From NCBI RefSeq assembly GCF_030695065.1, contig NZ_JAUYTR010000009.1:124001-188000 (forward strand): a stretch of DNA of 64,000 bases, given 5' to 3'. Position 1 is the stretch's first letter, and every line of letters begins with the position of its first letter. Positions 1-10,297 of the stretch are shown one piece after another. This DNA is from Sediminibacterium sp. (GTDB lineage Bacteria; Bacteroidota; Bacteroidia; Chitinophagales; Chitinophagaceae). A model generated the notes under the pieces. It made no database searches. It was not told where the DNA came from and worked only from the letters and a program-made list of their open reading frames with translations. Made by a program: the position numbers and the translations under genes.

Positions 1-500
1 TGTGCTTTAGAACCCAACAAACTGTAACCCGCTAAAACATAAATATTAGTCTTAGGGTTTCCTCTGTAGTAGCTAGGAGTGTTTAAAGATGCAATGAAGT
101 CAAAACCTAAAGCATACATAGTATTCTTATAAGCAGTTTGACCAACACCAACACCATAAGCGTTTGGTGTACCAGAAGTACTAGCTCCAGTTAAAGAACC
201 TCTAAAAGAGAATATATGACCAAGGGCTTTTCTTAAAGAAACGCCATAACCTAAACCTGTTTTAGCTTTAATATCACCTACTAACCAAGTTGGTCCTAAG
301 TTAAAACCTAATTCCCACTGGCTTCTTGGCTTAGCAGGGTAAGGGTATTGGTTGTTCATGAACTCATTGTGCTGGGGCAGATCTTTTACTGCTATCTTGG
401 AAGTATCTTTCCAATCCCAACCCCAATCTGTTTGTGCATTAGCTGCAAATTGTGCGGACACAAATAATACAACTAGTAAAAGGAGCTTCTTGCTTGCCAT
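1..500 (-). CDS. outer membrane beta-barrel protein, partial (3' end outside window)
   Basis: The frame is open from an ATG at 500 down to the left edge, so only about the first 166 residues are present. They begin with a cleavable signal peptide (MASKKLLLLV, ending near ANAQ), then a short linker, then glycine- and aromatic-rich alternating strands (ELGFNLGPTW, GYGVSLRKALG, IYVLAGYSLLG). This is typical of the N-terminal barrel of Bacteroidota OmpA-family or porin-like outer-membrane proteins. The peptidoglycan-binding OmpA domain, if there is one, lies outside. It is divergent from the polyprenyl synthetase gene across about 155 bp. The family name is inferred from the barrel pattern only. 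Confidence 0.75.
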   Translation of the reverse strand, partial: MASKKLLLLVVLFVSAQFAANAQTDWGWDWKDTSKIAVKDLPQHNEFMNNQYPYPAKPRSQWELGFNLGPTWLVGDIKAKTGLGYGVSLRKALGHIFSFRGSLTGASTSGTPNAYGVGVGQTAYKNTMYALGFDFIASLNTPSYYRGNPKTNIYVLAGYSLLGSKA

Positions 501-655
501 AATCGATATTTGATTTAATAATTAATTATAATCGCCGTAAAAGTACTTATTTTTTATATAAATACTAAAAATTACTATCCTGGGGGGTTAACGATAGCTA
601 TAGGACTGCGAATATACTATAAACGCTGCTTTTAACAGTTTATTTTGTCAGATTC

Positions 656-1645
656 ATGGGTATATTGCAGCATAATTATAACATGAATTTAGCAAAAAAG
701 GTTATTTCGAGTGAACTGGAGCAATTTGAAGTTCATTTTAGGGAGGCTGTAAAGAGCAGGGTGGCGTTATTAGACCGAATTATGCAATACATTGTTAAGC
801 GCAAAGGGAAGCAGCTTAGACCAATGTTTGTGCTATTAAGCGCTCGTTTGGGGGGCACCATCAATGAAAGTACTTACCGAGCAGCATCCTTAGTAGAATT
901 ATTACATACCGCAACCCTAGTTCACGACGATGTGGTAGACGAATCAATGGAAAGAAGGGGTTTTTTCTCTATAAATGCACTTTGGAAAAATAAAATTGCT
1001 GTTTTAGTGGGCGATTATTTGCTTTCGAAGGGATTATTGCTGTCTTTAAATAACAAAGACCATGAGGTTTTACGCATTCTCTCTGAAGCAGTTCGGTTAA
1101 TGAGCGAAGGAGAACTATTACAAATTGAGAAATCTAGAAACCTCAACTTAAGTGAAACGGTATATTTCGAAATAATTAATGGCAAAACAGCATCATTATT
1201 AGCTTCTGCTTGTGCGGCAGGTGCTTCTACTACTTTTTCAGATTCAGCAGACATAGAAACTATGCGATTATTTGGGGAGAAAGTAGGTATGGCATTTCAA
1301 ATAAAAGATGATTTATTCGATTATAGTAGTAAGGATATTGGCAAACCTACCGGCAATGATATTAAAGAGAAAAAATTAACCTTGCCGTTAATTTATGTTT
1401 TGAATAATTGCAGTCCATCGTTAAAAAAACAAATCATTTACATTGTCAAAAACCAAAACACACAGAAAGATAAAGTTGCTTTTGTAATTGAACAAGTTGA
1501 AGTATTGGGTGGCATAGAGTATGCAACTAAAAAAATGTTTAGCTACAGAGACGAAGCACTTGAATTGTTGTATCGTTTTCCATCATCCCCAATAAGAGAT
1601 GCATTAGAAGAACTGGTAAGGTATACTACCGATAGAGAATATTAA
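656..1645 (+). CDS. polyprenyl synthetase family protein (trans-isoprenyl diphosphate synthase)
   Basis: Chain-elongating prenyltransferase that condenses isopentenyl diphosphate onto an allylic diphosphate, probably making the octaprenyl-type chain for menaquinone. The substrate-binding GKQLRP is at residues 51-56. The first Asp-rich motif is DDVVD (91-95) and the second is DDLFD (218-222), both intact. At 329 residues it is normal length for long-chain synthases. An alternative start at 683 (MNLAKK) would remove nine poorly conserved residues and may be the true one. Its stop overlaps the recJ start by one base (TAATG), so the two are probably co-transcribed and translationally coupled. Chain length cannot be read from the sequence here. 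Confidence 0.93.
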   Translation: MGILQHNYNMNLAKKVISSELEQFEVHFREAVKSRVALLDRIMQYIVKRKGKQLRPMFVLLSARLGGTINESTYRAASLVELLHTATLVHDDVVDESMERRGFFSINALWKNKIAVLVGDYLLSKGLLLSLNNKDHEVLRILSEAVRLMSEGELLQIEKSRNLNLSETVYFEIINGKTASLLASACAAGASTTFSDSADIETMRLFGEKVGMAFQIKDDLFDYSSKDIGKPTGNDIKEKKLTLPLIYVLNNCSPSLKKQIIYIVKNQNTQKDKVAFVIEQVEVLGGIEYATKKMFSYRDEALELLYRFPSSPIRDALEELVRYTTDREY

Positions 1646-3357
1646 TGCAAAAAAGATGGAACATATTATCGGCTAACCTTGCTGAAGTAGCATCCCTACA
1701 AGCTTCTTTAAAAATCAATGCAACACTGTGCACCATATTGGCACAAAGGGGCATTAATAATTATGATAAAGCCAAAGAGTATTTCAGACCAAGTCTTGAA
1801 CACTTGCATAGTCCGTGGTTAATGAAAGATATGCAGAACGCAGTAGATCGCATTTTGCAAGCTTTCGATAAACAAGAGCAAATTTTAGTATATGGAGACT
1901 ATGATGTAGATGGAACTACTTCTGTTGCAAGCATGTTTCAGTTTTTAAAGTCTTTACATAAACCCGTCGATTTTTATATTCCGCATAGATATAAAGAAGG
2001 TTATGGCATTTCAAAAATTGGAATTGATTATGCAAAAGAAAATGGTTTCACGTTAATTGTATCGCTCGATTGTGGAATAAAATCAGCAGAACTAATTGCA
2101 TATGCAAAAAGTATTGGAATAGATTTCATTGTTTGCGACCATCATTTACCCGATGAAATAATTCCTTCTGCAGCTGCCATATTAAACCCCAAACAAAAAG
2201 ATTGTAATTACCCATATAAAGAATTGTGCGGATGCGGTGTTGGTTTTAAACTGATGACTGCTTTAACAGAAAGGCTGCACCTCAATAATGAAGCATATTT
2301 ACAATATATAGATTTAGTAGCAATAGCAATAGCAGCAGACATTGTTCCAGTAACTGGAGAAAACAGAACATTGGCCTTTTTTGGTATTCAGAAAGTTAAC
2401 ACAAAACCATCGGTAGGAATTGAAGCATTGTTGAATTTGTCTAAAGCAAAAGCACCAATGAGTTTAACCAGTTTGGTTTTTGTAATTGCACCCAGAATAA
2501 ATGCAGCCGGCCGAATGGATGATGCTAAAAAAGCAGTGCAATTGTTTATTGAGAAAGATCCTACTGAAGCCATTTCGTTCGCCAATATATTGCACAGCGA
2601 CAATACTGATCGCAGGGAAGCAGATAGTAATATCACTATTGAAGCTATGGAAATGATAGCCGCAGACCCGAATAATAAAAACAGAAAATCAACTGTATTA
2701 TACAATCAAAATTGGCATAAAGGTGTAGTGGGTATTGTAGCAAGTAGATTAATTGAAACCTTTTATAGACCCACCATCATTTTAACCAAGAGCGGAGACT
2801 ATGCTGCAGGAAGTGCAAGAAGCGTTTCAGGATTTAATTTATATGAAGCAATTCATGCCTGCCGTAAATATTTACTGGGCTATGGAGGTCACTTTGCAGC
2901 AGCTGGCATGACTCTTTCAATAGATCAAGTTGAGGCTTTTAGTCAAGCATTCGAAGAAGAAGTAGCAAGAACCATACAGCCAGAACAATTGGTTCCGGAA
3001 ATAGTGATTAATACCGAGATTAGCTTTAAGGAAATCAATACTTCATTGTATAATATAATTAAACAAATGGAGCCATTTGGGCCAGATAATATGCGTCCTG
3101 TATTTATTGCCAGAAACGTAAAAGATGCAGGTTTTTCCAAAGTGGTAAAAGACCTGCATCTTAGAGTAGTATTAAAACAAGACGATATTATTTTCTCGGG
3201 TATTGGTTTTAATATGGCCAATAAATTTTGTTTATTGGAAAATGGCAAACCAATTGATATTGTTTTTGCCATTGATGAAAACGAATGGCAAGGAAATACC
3301 AGCTTGCAACTAAAAATTATTGATTTACTCCCTGCATCATCTGCACAGAACGATTAA
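1645..3357 (+). CDS. recJ: single-stranded-DNA-specific 5'-3' exonuclease RecJ
   Basis: RecJ degrades single-stranded DNA 5' to 3' in recombination and mismatch repair. The DHH phosphoesterase core is intact: DYDVDG at residues 85-90, DCG at 142-144 and DHH at 165-167, which provide the Mn ligands. The DHHA1 motif GGHFAAAGM lies near residue 414, and an OB-like C-terminal region follows. The 570 residues match bacterial RecJ. It overlaps the preceding prenyltransferase gene by one base. Its 3' end overlaps the convergent htpG gene by 41 bp, so the last 13 or so codons of each are antisense to the other. Confidence 0.96.
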   Translation: MQKRWNILSANLAEVASLQASLKINATLCTILAQRGINNYDKAKEYFRPSLEHLHSPWLMKDMQNAVDRILQAFDKQEQILVYGDYDVDGTTSVASMFQFLKSLHKPVDFYIPHRYKEGYGISKIGIDYAKENGFTLIVSLDCGIKSAELIAYAKSIGIDFIVCDHHLPDEIIPSAAAILNPKQKDCNYPYKELCGCGVGFKLMTALTERLHLNNEAYLQYIDLVAIAIAADIVPVTGENRTLAFFGIQKVNTKPSVGIEALLNLSKAKAPMSLTSLVFVIAPRINAAGRMDDAKKAVQLFIEKDPTEAISFANILHSDNTDRREADSNITIEAMEMIAADPNNKNRKSTVLYNQNWHKGVVGIVASRLIETFYRPTIILTKSGDYAAGSARSVSGFNLYEAIHACRKYLLGYGGHFAAAGMTLSIDQVEAFSQAFEEEVARTIQPEQLVPEIVINTEISFKEINTSLYNIIKQMEPFGPDNMRPVFIARNVKDAGFSKVVKDLHLRVVLKQDDIIFSGIGFNMANKFCLLENGKPIDIVFAIDENEWQGNTSLQLKIIDLLPASSAQND

Positions 3358-5176
3358 TAAAATTAGTGAGTTCTGATCCTTTCAATAATCCCTGTGACAA
3401 TAATGCCAAATCAGCTAAATTTCGAACTTGTTTGGTTTTGGTGTCTTCGTTATTCTCCTTCAATATAGTTTGAAATACAGGATGATTCCCGTTTACTGTA
3501 AGTGTTACTTCATCGGGCATTTGTGCATAAAAAGCAGTCATCCCTCCACCCGCAGCACCCATATCTTTCATTCTACGCATAAACTCAGGACGAGTAGCAA
3601 TAACAGGAGCAGAATCGGTGCTTAATCCTTTTACTTCTGTGGTTACATGAAGTTCTGGTATTTGCAAAGTGAAAAGGGTTTTTAGCTGCTCTGTTTCATC
3701 TTTACTTAAAACAGATTCTGTGCTTTCTTGCTTATCAATTAGATTGTCTACAATATCCGCATCTACTCTAACAAAACTGGTATTCTCCCATTTCATCTCC
3801 ATGGTATTCAAGAATGCCGCATCAACCAAGGTTTCCATTTTTACAACTTCGTATCCTTTTGTTTTACATGCTTGAATGTAAGCATCTTGCTGAATAGGAT
3901 TGGTAGTGTATAAAACGATATGCTTGCCTTCTTTATTCTTTTGTGAAGCTTCAGTAGCGGTTTTATATTCATCTAAAGTAAAGAACTTACCATCTACATT
4001 TTCCATCACCAAAAACTTATTGGCTTTATCTAGGAACTTGTCGTCGGTCATCATTCCGTACTTTACAAATAAGCCAAGGCTTTCCCATTTTTGCTCAAAC
4101 TCAGAACGATCATTTTTAAAAATCTCTTCCAACTTGTCGGCTACTTTCTTGGTAATATGGGCATTGATTTTTCTTACGTTTGGATCACCTTGCAAGTAGC
4201 TTCTGCTTACATTTAAAGGAATGTCTGGGCTGTCAATAACACCATGTAAAAGCATTAAAAATTCTGGAACAATGTCTTTTACTTCATCGGTCACAAAAAC
4301 TTGGTTACAATACAATTGAATCTTGTCTTTCTGAATTTCGTAACTCTGTTTAATTTTAGGGAAGTATAATACACCTGTTAAATTAAACGGATAGTCTACA
4401 TTCAAATGAATCCAAAACAAAGGTGTTTCACCAAATGGATATAACTCACGATAGAATTTTTCGTAATCTTCTTTGGTTAGTTCGCTAGGCTTTTTTACCC
4501 AAATAGGATTGGTATTGTTAATTGATTTTTCTTCTTCTTTCTCTTCGTCTTTTTTTACTTCCGCATTAACATCGGTAAAGAAGATTGGGATAGGTAAAAA
4601 CTTACAGAATTTTTCTAAAATTCCTTTCAACTTGAACGCATCTAAAAACTCTGCACTTTCTTCGTTTACGTGCAAAATAATTTTAGTTCCACGCTGCTTT
4701 TTTTCTACTTCGTATAATTCAAATTCAGGGCTACCATCGCAACTCCAATACACAGTAGCAGCATCCTCTTGATAGCTTTGGGTTAATACTTCTACTTTAG
4801 AAGCCACCATAAATGCACTATAAAATCCCAATCCAAAATGACCAATAATACTTGCATCTTTGTATTTAGTCAAAAATTCTTCTGCTCCACTAAATGCAAC
4901 TTGGTTAAGGTATTTATCTACTTCTTCTTTAGTCATACCTACCCCACGGTCTTCTATGGTAATGGTTTTTTCTTTGGCATCGAGCCTAACATCTATGCGT
5001 AATTCACCTAATTCACCTTTTGCTTCACCAATGGATGAAAGGGTTTTAATTTTTTGGGTTGCATCGGTAGCATTACTAACCAGCTCTCTCAAGAAAATTT
5101 CATGGTCGCTGTAGAGGAATTTTTTAATGATGGGAAAAATATTCTCCGTCTGAACGCGTATCTGTCCTTTTTGCAT
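3317..5176 (-). CDS. htpG: molecular chaperone HtpG (Hsp90)
   Basis: Bacterial Hsp90, a cytosolic ATP-dependent dimeric chaperone. The start was set at ATG 5176 (MQKGQIRV), because family members in Bacteroidota begin this way; an upstream ATG at 5215 would add 13 unconserved residues. That gives 619 residues. The GHKL ATPase signature is present: E31, N35 and D38 in the first helix, DRGVGM at 76-81, and the lid motif GHFGLGFYS at 112-120. Middle and C-terminal dimerisation domains follow, with the acidic charged linker (KKDEEKEEEK) normally seen between the N and middle domains. It is convergent with recJ and overlaps it by 41 bp. Confidence 0.97.
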   Translation of the reverse strand: MQKGQIRVQTENIFPIIKKFLYSDHEIFLRELVSNATDATQKIKTLSSIGEAKGELGELRIDVRLDAKEKTITIEDRGVGMTKEEVDKYLNQVAFSGAEEFLTKYKDASIIGHFGLGFYSAFMVASKVEVLTQSYQEDAATVYWSCDGSPEFELYEVEKKQRGTKIILHVNEESAEFLDAFKLKGILEKFCKFLPIPIFFTDVNAEVKKDEEKEEEKSINNTNPIWVKKPSELTKEDYEKFYRELYPFGETPLFWIHLNVDYPFNLTGVLYFPKIKQSYEIQKDKIQLYCNQVFVTDEVKDIVPEFLMLLHGVIDSPDIPLNVSRSYLQGDPNVRKINAHITKKVADKLEEIFKNDRSEFEQKWESLGLFVKYGMMTDDKFLDKANKFLVMENVDGKFFTLDEYKTATEASQKNKEGKHIVLYTTNPIQQDAYIQACKTKGYEVVKMETLVDAAFLNTMEMKWENTSFVRVDADIVDNLIDKQESTESVLSKDETEQLKTLFTLQIPELHVTTEVKGLSTDSAPVIATRPEFMRRMKDMGAAGGGMTAFYAQMPDEVTLTVNGNHPVFQTILKENNEDTKTKQVRNLADLALLSQGLLKGSELTNFINRSVQMMQGVNQ

Positions 5177-5294
5177 ATCAATACTTTTTCCAAGACTTGT
5201 CAAAGAAAGTACCAATTGATTATTTGCTGACAGGATGACAAGGAAATAAGAAAATTAACCCCAAGGAATTAAATTTTGACAGAACTGGAAGGAA

Positions 5295-6218
5295 TTATCG
5301 GAAGCTAGGAATGTAAAAATTAGCGCCAGTTGCCCCCGATTTTCCATAATGCACTTCTTTAATAGGGGTATGATCGGACCAAATATTCCAGTTTGTTTCC
5401 ATATCGGTATACCCGTTCTGGCGAAGGAATTGGATGATTTGCCCTTTCATTGCTTCCATATCTTCATTGGGCTTTACATAGCACACAAATTGAATGGTCG
5501 TTTTTTTGTAAGGGAATTGGCGCATGAATTCTTCTAATTCCTCTCGCGTTATCATAGCAGTATAAAAGGAGGGGGCATTTTTTTCTGCTTCCTTTTGTGT
5601 TTTCTGAACAGGTATATAAACAGGCTCGATAGGTCTTTTATTATTTGTGGGGGGAACGCTGCCACTGTATTGCGGCAGGCTATTTTCTTGTTGAAAATAT
5701 TGGGTTGGATCGGTAGGTTTTATATTGTCCGAAATCACTTTTTTTGAACGAACAGGCTTATATACTGGCTCTATATATTCAGTTTCGGCTTCATCAATGG
5801 GGCGGGGAGTTGATTTTACACGTTTAACCTGAGCAGGTTTAGGTAATTCCGTTTTAATTTCTTCAACGGGTTTTGGCTTTGGTTCAGGGGGCGCTACAGT
5901 AGGCATTTCAGCGGCTGAATCTATGGTTGTACTATTAATGGCCGAAGAATCAATTAGAACGGCAGCTTCAGCAGAATCTGGTTGAAGGTTCAAATTGGCT
6001 TCCATGATTTTTCTCTGCTCGTCATACCAAGCCTGAGCGCTGGCATCCACGGTTTCTTTTTCTTCAACAACCGGCACAATGGTCTCTTGTTTAGCTATCC
6101 ACCAAAATGCAGCATACCCAATACCGGCCATGATAAACAAAGCCAATACAAGTAGGAGGAATCTTGGATTTTTCTTTTCGTGCGTTTCCTCTCCCGTTAA
6201 ATCGGTTGCGGTTAACAT
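5295..6218 (-). CDS. membrane-anchored proline-rich hypothetical protein
   Basis: No family recognised. The 307 residues form a short cytoplasmic N-terminus, one transmembrane helix (about residues 20-42, FLLLVLALFIMAGIGYAAFW), a long disordered region rich in Pro, Glu, Lys and Thr (about 45-215), and a compact C-terminal domain of about 90 residues starting near APSFYTAMITREELEEF. The linker contains a repeated motif, EPVYKPV and EPVYIPV. The shape, an inner-membrane anchor with a periplasm-spanning Pro-rich linker and a small terminal domain, resembles TonB- or FtsN-like envelope-spanning proteins, but I see no diagnostic motif. It lies upstream of htpG on the same strand, with about 120 bp between. 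Confidence 0.8.
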   Translation of the reverse strand: MLTATDLTGEETHEKKNPRFLLLVLALFIMAGIGYAAFWWIAKQETIVPVVEEKETVDASAQAWYDEQRKIMEANLNLQPDSAEAAVLIDSSAINSTTIDSAAEMPTVAPPEPKPKPVEEIKTELPKPAQVKRVKSTPRPIDEAETEYIEPVYKPVRSKKVISDNIKPTDPTQYFQQENSLPQYSGSVPPTNNKRPIEPVYIPVQKTQKEAEKNAPSFYTAMITREELEEFMRQFPYKKTTIQFVCYVKPNEDMEAMKGQIIQFLRQNGYTDMETNWNIWSDHTPIKEVHYGKSGATGANFYIPSFR

Positions 6219-6274
6219 ATTACTAAGTTAAGCTAATTTGAGTGCTAAAACCACTGAAATGCCTTCAAAATGGA

Positions 6275-7621
6275 CTATTGAGCAGTAATTTTAACATCAT
6301 CTACCTGATAGTTGGTATTTTTTCTTGAACCAGATGGCCCTGAATCATTCCCTGAATATTTAAAAGCTAAATAAATTTGACCAGCATAATTAGACAAATT
6401 GATATTACCAGATTTTGTAAATCCAAGCCCAATACCTCCAATAGCACCTTTTGCAATATTCGCATTTAATACAGCCCATTTAGCTTTCCACGGTTGCCCT
6501 TTTCCATCATAATTACTAGAAATCAGCAGTTGCAAAACGGCACCATTATCAAAAGCATCACGCGTTAAAAAACTAAGTTGTTCGCCAGTGGTATTATTCA
6601 ATTGAATAGGCGGCAGAACTAGCCAACTTACAACACTAGTTTCATTGCTACCTAATGCAGTTATAGAAGCAAAACGATTTTGCTGCATCAACTGAATTTG
6701 ATAAAACTGCTTACCCGATTCAGCATAATTTGACCATTGCGGAATAGTTAATGATTGATTTGGAGAATACTGCTCAAAATCTTCAAAAAATAATACCGAG
6801 GGGCCACTACTCACGCATCTACTTTGATTGAAATCTACATCACTGGTATCTCTTATCATTAATTGTTTTTGCGAACCAAATTCAGAATAAATTCCAGTTA
6901 TAGAACCACTGCCATGGGGGGTTCTTATAGAAGCAAAGCTGGCAAAACCACTGGTACGCAAATAAACGGTTCCACCACCACAAAACTTCAATGAATGACT
7001 AGTGGTTATTTTATTAATGGCATCGCCATAGAATTTTGCTGTATCAGTTGCGGCAAATTCAATATTATTTAGTTTTACCAATCTGCTATGCAAGCTGTCA
7101 TGCAATTGATTATAAGTAACCTCCAAAGGCGGGGGCATACTATTCATACCTACAACAACAAAATGTTTTGAAAATAATGCAGTAGGCATAGGAACTAATT
7201 CTGTAAAAAGCGGATCCGACCTATCTACTCCCCCACCCAATTGCAACATACCACCATATTCACCCATCCACATACCGTTTAATTTCACTATTAATCGCAT
7301 ACCCAATGGATAATTGGCAGAGAGGCCAAATCCATCCATACGAATACTAATAGCAGCCGTACTATCCTGCAAAACAATGGTCTTGTAAAAATTATCATTT
7401 GCGTCATTTGCGGTAACAATACCTGTGATGATTTCATTGTCAACAAATTGCTCGTTGTTCCCCGCAATATGCGAATCATACAAAGACTTGATGGATGTAT
7501 TTGCTTGTAACCCAGTACCCATATAAATTGGAGGCGAATCATATTTTCTTACACAAGCATTTAAAAGAACACCCAATATGAACGAGATTAAAAAAACTTT
7601 ATTAATTACTATCCATTTCAT
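6275..7621 (-). CDS. DUF5689 domain lipoprotein with choice-of-anchor-J-like C-terminus
   Basis: Predicted surface or periplasmic lipoprotein: a hydrophobic leader is followed by a lipobox-like LLNAC. The region after it (SIKSLYD, IITGIVTANDANDNFYKTIVLQD) is the OB-like DUF5689 domain. The second half (VLFFEDFEQY, LSFLTRDAFDNGAVLQLLIS, YQVDDVKITAQ) looks like a jelly-roll choice-of-anchor J module. The ATG at 7621 was chosen over 7630 because it overlaps the stop of the upstream TonB receptor gene as ATGA, a classic coupled start. Coupling to a receptor and proximity to an EEP-fold hydrolase gene suggest binding or processing of an external substrate; this is inference. Confidence 0.85.
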   Translation of the reverse strand: MKWIVINKVFLISFILGVLLNACVRKYDSPPIYMGTGLQANTSIKSLYDSHIAGNNEQFVDNEIITGIVTANDANDNFYKTIVLQDSTAAISIRMDGFGLSANYPLGMRLIVKLNGMWMGEYGGMLQLGGGVDRSDPLFTELVPMPTALFSKHFVVVGMNSMPPPLEVTYNQLHDSLHSRLVKLNNIEFAATDTAKFYGDAINKITTSHSLKFCGGGTVYLRTSGFASFASIRTPHGSGSITGIYSEFGSQKQLMIRDTSDVDFNQSRCVSSGPSVLFFEDFEQYSPNQSLTIPQWSNYAESGKQFYQIQLMQQNRFASITALGSNETSVVSWLVLPPIQLNNTTGEQLSFLTRDAFDNGAVLQLLISSNYDGKGQPWKAKWAVLNANIAKGAIGGIGLGFTKSGNINLSNYAGQIYLAFKYSGNDSGPSGSRKNTNYQVDDVKITAQ

Positions 7622-10128
7622 AGTTTCCATTTTATACTGAGAGAATAAAGTGTACCGGTACTGAAATAATACTTATTGGGAAATTTATTGAGATTACCCC
7701 CAGCTGTATCAAATCGCAACTGTTCATATCCACCTGTAATAATTGATTGATTCAACAAATTGTTAACCCCTAAAAAAAACTGCAAATAATATGCACGACC
7801 ATCCCTAAGCTTTTTAATTCGACAGCTATAACCTGCAGAAAAATCAACTATGAATGCATTGGGTATTGCACTGGGATTACTCATTAAATTATGATCCAAA
7901 TTGCTTGGCAAGTTTAGTGCAGCATCATAAGTTCTTCTGATAGGATTAAAAGAAAGCCATTGATTACCCATATAAGAACTGCTCAGGTTTAAAAATAAAT
8001 TCCCATTAGTACGATAAGCCAACCCACTATAAATAGCTAGCTGAGGTAATCCTGTAATTGGGAATTGGTCAATGTATAAAACACCCTTTTCAGAAATGTA
8101 CTGTTCGTTATCGGCCATTACACTATAATTGGGTCTTTGGATGTATTCATATTTACCTGCATTAATAGCAGCGCTCAATGTTAAACCTGCACTCAAAGTA
8201 TAAGCCATACTAACTTCAAGTCCCAACATACGTGTGTCAATATTTGATAAGGCATAATTAACCAAGTTGCGGTATCCATCATGATAAAAACTCATTACAT
8301 CCATAGCATGTTGGATGCTGATCCAATAAGCATTTGCAGTTAATTTTAAGCCGGGAGACTGTAAAATATATCCCGCTTCGGCCATATTTACTTGTTCATT
8401 GGATATATCGGTTTGCTTATGCGAACTATTTCTTGGAGAAATATACAAGTCATTAACCAATGGAGGTTTAGATGAAAAAGCAGTTCTAAAATAATAGTAA
8501 TTGCGACCATTTAATTTATAGGTAACTCCCATTTTTATTTGACCATTGCTAAAATAATCTGGTTCTGAATGGCCATAAGAATTTTGAGGGAATACCCCAT
8601 TTCTATAAATTCCTTCGCGCTGATATTGCGTAGTAGTATATTCAACTGCGGCGTTAAAATCAAATTTTGATAAAGTATATAGCAATTGAGAGTGAAATAA
8701 CCATTGTTGCAAATGCATAATATAATTATACCCAAAATGATCCCCTACTTTTATTATTTGATTAGGTTTATTTAAATCATTTTGAATGGCTGTACTACCA
8801 GGTAAATTGTCATCGGCAAATTGATTCCAATTAATTGAATAGGCCGCACCCAATAAATCATTGATTCTTTTAAAATAGTGATAAACTTCAAGTCTATATT
8901 GTCCTTGAAAACTGACTAATAAGCGATTATTCAACTGGATACGATAACGGGTATTTAGAGCCACTTTTTTGGATTGTTCTACCCTGTCTTCTAATAAATA
9001 GCGCGCCCTTTTATCAGTGGTGCTATTTTGATTAATCCAATACAATTGATCCCAATTAATTTGTAATTGGGAAGGATTCATTTGTATTTGAGTAAAAACA
9101 TCTTGTGAAAGTAAACTGTCCTTAAAAAAAGAAGGTAAATAGCGATAATAATCAGGCCTAGGGTCTGCCGCATTAAACCAATCTAAAGCAGTAGAATATT
9201 TTTCGCCCATACTGATCAATAAACTACTTACTTGTTTAATTTTCTCATGCAAATTGTATTCATGTGAAAGCAAGAGCATTGGATGGTGATTAAACTGCCA
9301 ATTGGCATTTCTAATTTTATTTGATTGAAAGCCCCAACTGGGTTGATAAAGCTTTGTTCCAGTTATATCTACCAATTCTTGTGTTATTGCAGCAGTTCTG
9401 GTATTCATTTGCCTATTGCCCAGCAATACCAAAGAAATCAAATGATTTTTAACCCTTTTATCAATGGATAAAAAATAAGACAACCCTTTAAATTCATTGG
9501 CTATTAATTGACCTCCAATACCTTGTTTAAATGCAATACTTGTTGCAACTGACCAACCTTTTTTGCTCTCACTCCATACTTTAGTAAAAGCAAATCGTTG
9601 GTGATAGTTTCGATTAGACAAATTCAAAGTAAATGTAGTTTGTGGAAATAATTTACTAGCATTCAATTGCATAAACACCGAATTCCCCAATGCACCAAAT
9701 TGGTATTCATTGTCTTTTAAACCTGCTGCGTATTGATTGTTTGAAGTCACTTCATTCAATCCACCCCAATTGGACCAAGGAATATTTCCATCCGACAATT
9801 GATTCATAGAAATTTCATGAATGGATTGAGAAAAGTAGCGGTTACTCAAGCCCTTCATTCTGAACCTTCTGATACTAAAACTGAACCCTGTTAATGAACT
9901 AAACAAGTCTTTCCCAGATTGCAATAAAGATGGAACAAAAGGCATTTCGTCAATTCCTTCAGACAAAGCAGACTCATCGGTATACTGGTCTTGAAAATAT
10001 TTCCACCCATCCTTGTCTAAGCTACTGTCTACCCATTGGTTCTTGCTTTTGAGCAAAATTGGCTTAGAAGGAGGTTGGGCAAAAGCTACAGCTTGAATCA
10101 ACCCAAAAAAGAAAAACAATCTCCGCAT
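7618..10128 (-). CDS. TonB-dependent receptor-like outer membrane protein
   Basis: Outer-membrane beta-barrel receptor. The start was placed at ATG 10128, which gives a signal peptide (MRRLFFFFGLIQAVAFAQ); the frame is open upstream to 10215 without a credible leader. About 836 residues remain. A degenerate plug is visible near the N-terminus (FRMKGLSNRYFSQSIHEISMN), followed by many amphipathic strands with aromatic girdles, for example YYYFRTAFSSKPPLVNDLYI, and a barrel-like C-terminus ending LSIKWKL. There is no N-terminal CarboxypepD_reg domain, so it is not a classic SusC. Its stop overlaps the start of the DUF5689 lipoprotein gene. The ligand is unknown. Confidence 0.85.
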   Translation of the reverse strand: MRRLFFFFGLIQAVAFAQPPSKPILLKSKNQWVDSSLDKDGWKYFQDQYTDESALSEGIDEMPFVPSLLQSGKDLFSSLTGFSFSIRRFRMKGLSNRYFSQSIHEISMNQLSDGNIPWSNWGGLNEVTSNNQYAAGLKDNEYQFGALGNSVFMQLNASKLFPQTTFTLNLSNRNYHQRFAFTKVWSESKKGWSVATSIAFKQGIGGQLIANEFKGLSYFLSIDKRVKNHLISLVLLGNRQMNTRTAAITQELVDITGTKLYQPSWGFQSNKIRNANWQFNHHPMLLLSHEYNLHEKIKQVSSLLISMGEKYSTALDWFNAADPRPDYYRYLPSFFKDSLLSQDVFTQIQMNPSQLQINWDQLYWINQNSTTDKRARYLLEDRVEQSKKVALNTRYRIQLNNRLLVSFQGQYRLEVYHYFKRINDLLGAAYSINWNQFADDNLPGSTAIQNDLNKPNQIIKVGDHFGYNYIMHLQQWLFHSQLLYTLSKFDFNAAVEYTTTQYQREGIYRNGVFPQNSYGHSEPDYFSNGQIKMGVTYKLNGRNYYYFRTAFSSKPPLVNDLYISPRNSSHKQTDISNEQVNMAEAGYILQSPGLKLTANAYWISIQHAMDVMSFYHDGYRNLVNYALSNIDTRMLGLEVSMAYTLSAGLTLSAAINAGKYEYIQRPNYSVMADNEQYISEKGVLYIDQFPITGLPQLAIYSGLAYRTNGNLFLNLSSSYMGNQWLSFNPIRRTYDAALNLPSNLDHNLMSNPSAIPNAFIVDFSAGYSCRIKKLRDGRAYYLQFFLGVNNLLNQSIITGGYEQLRFDTAGGNLNKFPNKYYFSTGTLYSLSIKWKL

Positions 10129-10297
10129 AAAATAGACTTGCGGAATTACAAACAATTTAAAAGTATTAACAAGTATTGATTTAAAGAAGCCAGCAATAAA
10201 AAATGAGTAAAACACCTAATTAAACCCAGTCAAAAAACGGAAACATTTGCTTTAAATACTGCATGAATGACCATATTGTAAAAGTTATTTTGCTCAA

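Noticed and set aside
1015..1254. Minus-strand frame inside the polyprenyl synthetase gene
   Set aside because: Shadow frame with no motif or signal.
5349..5537. Short plus-strand frame inside the Pro-rich gene
   Set aside because: Antisense shadow of the real minus-strand gene; no recognisable motif.
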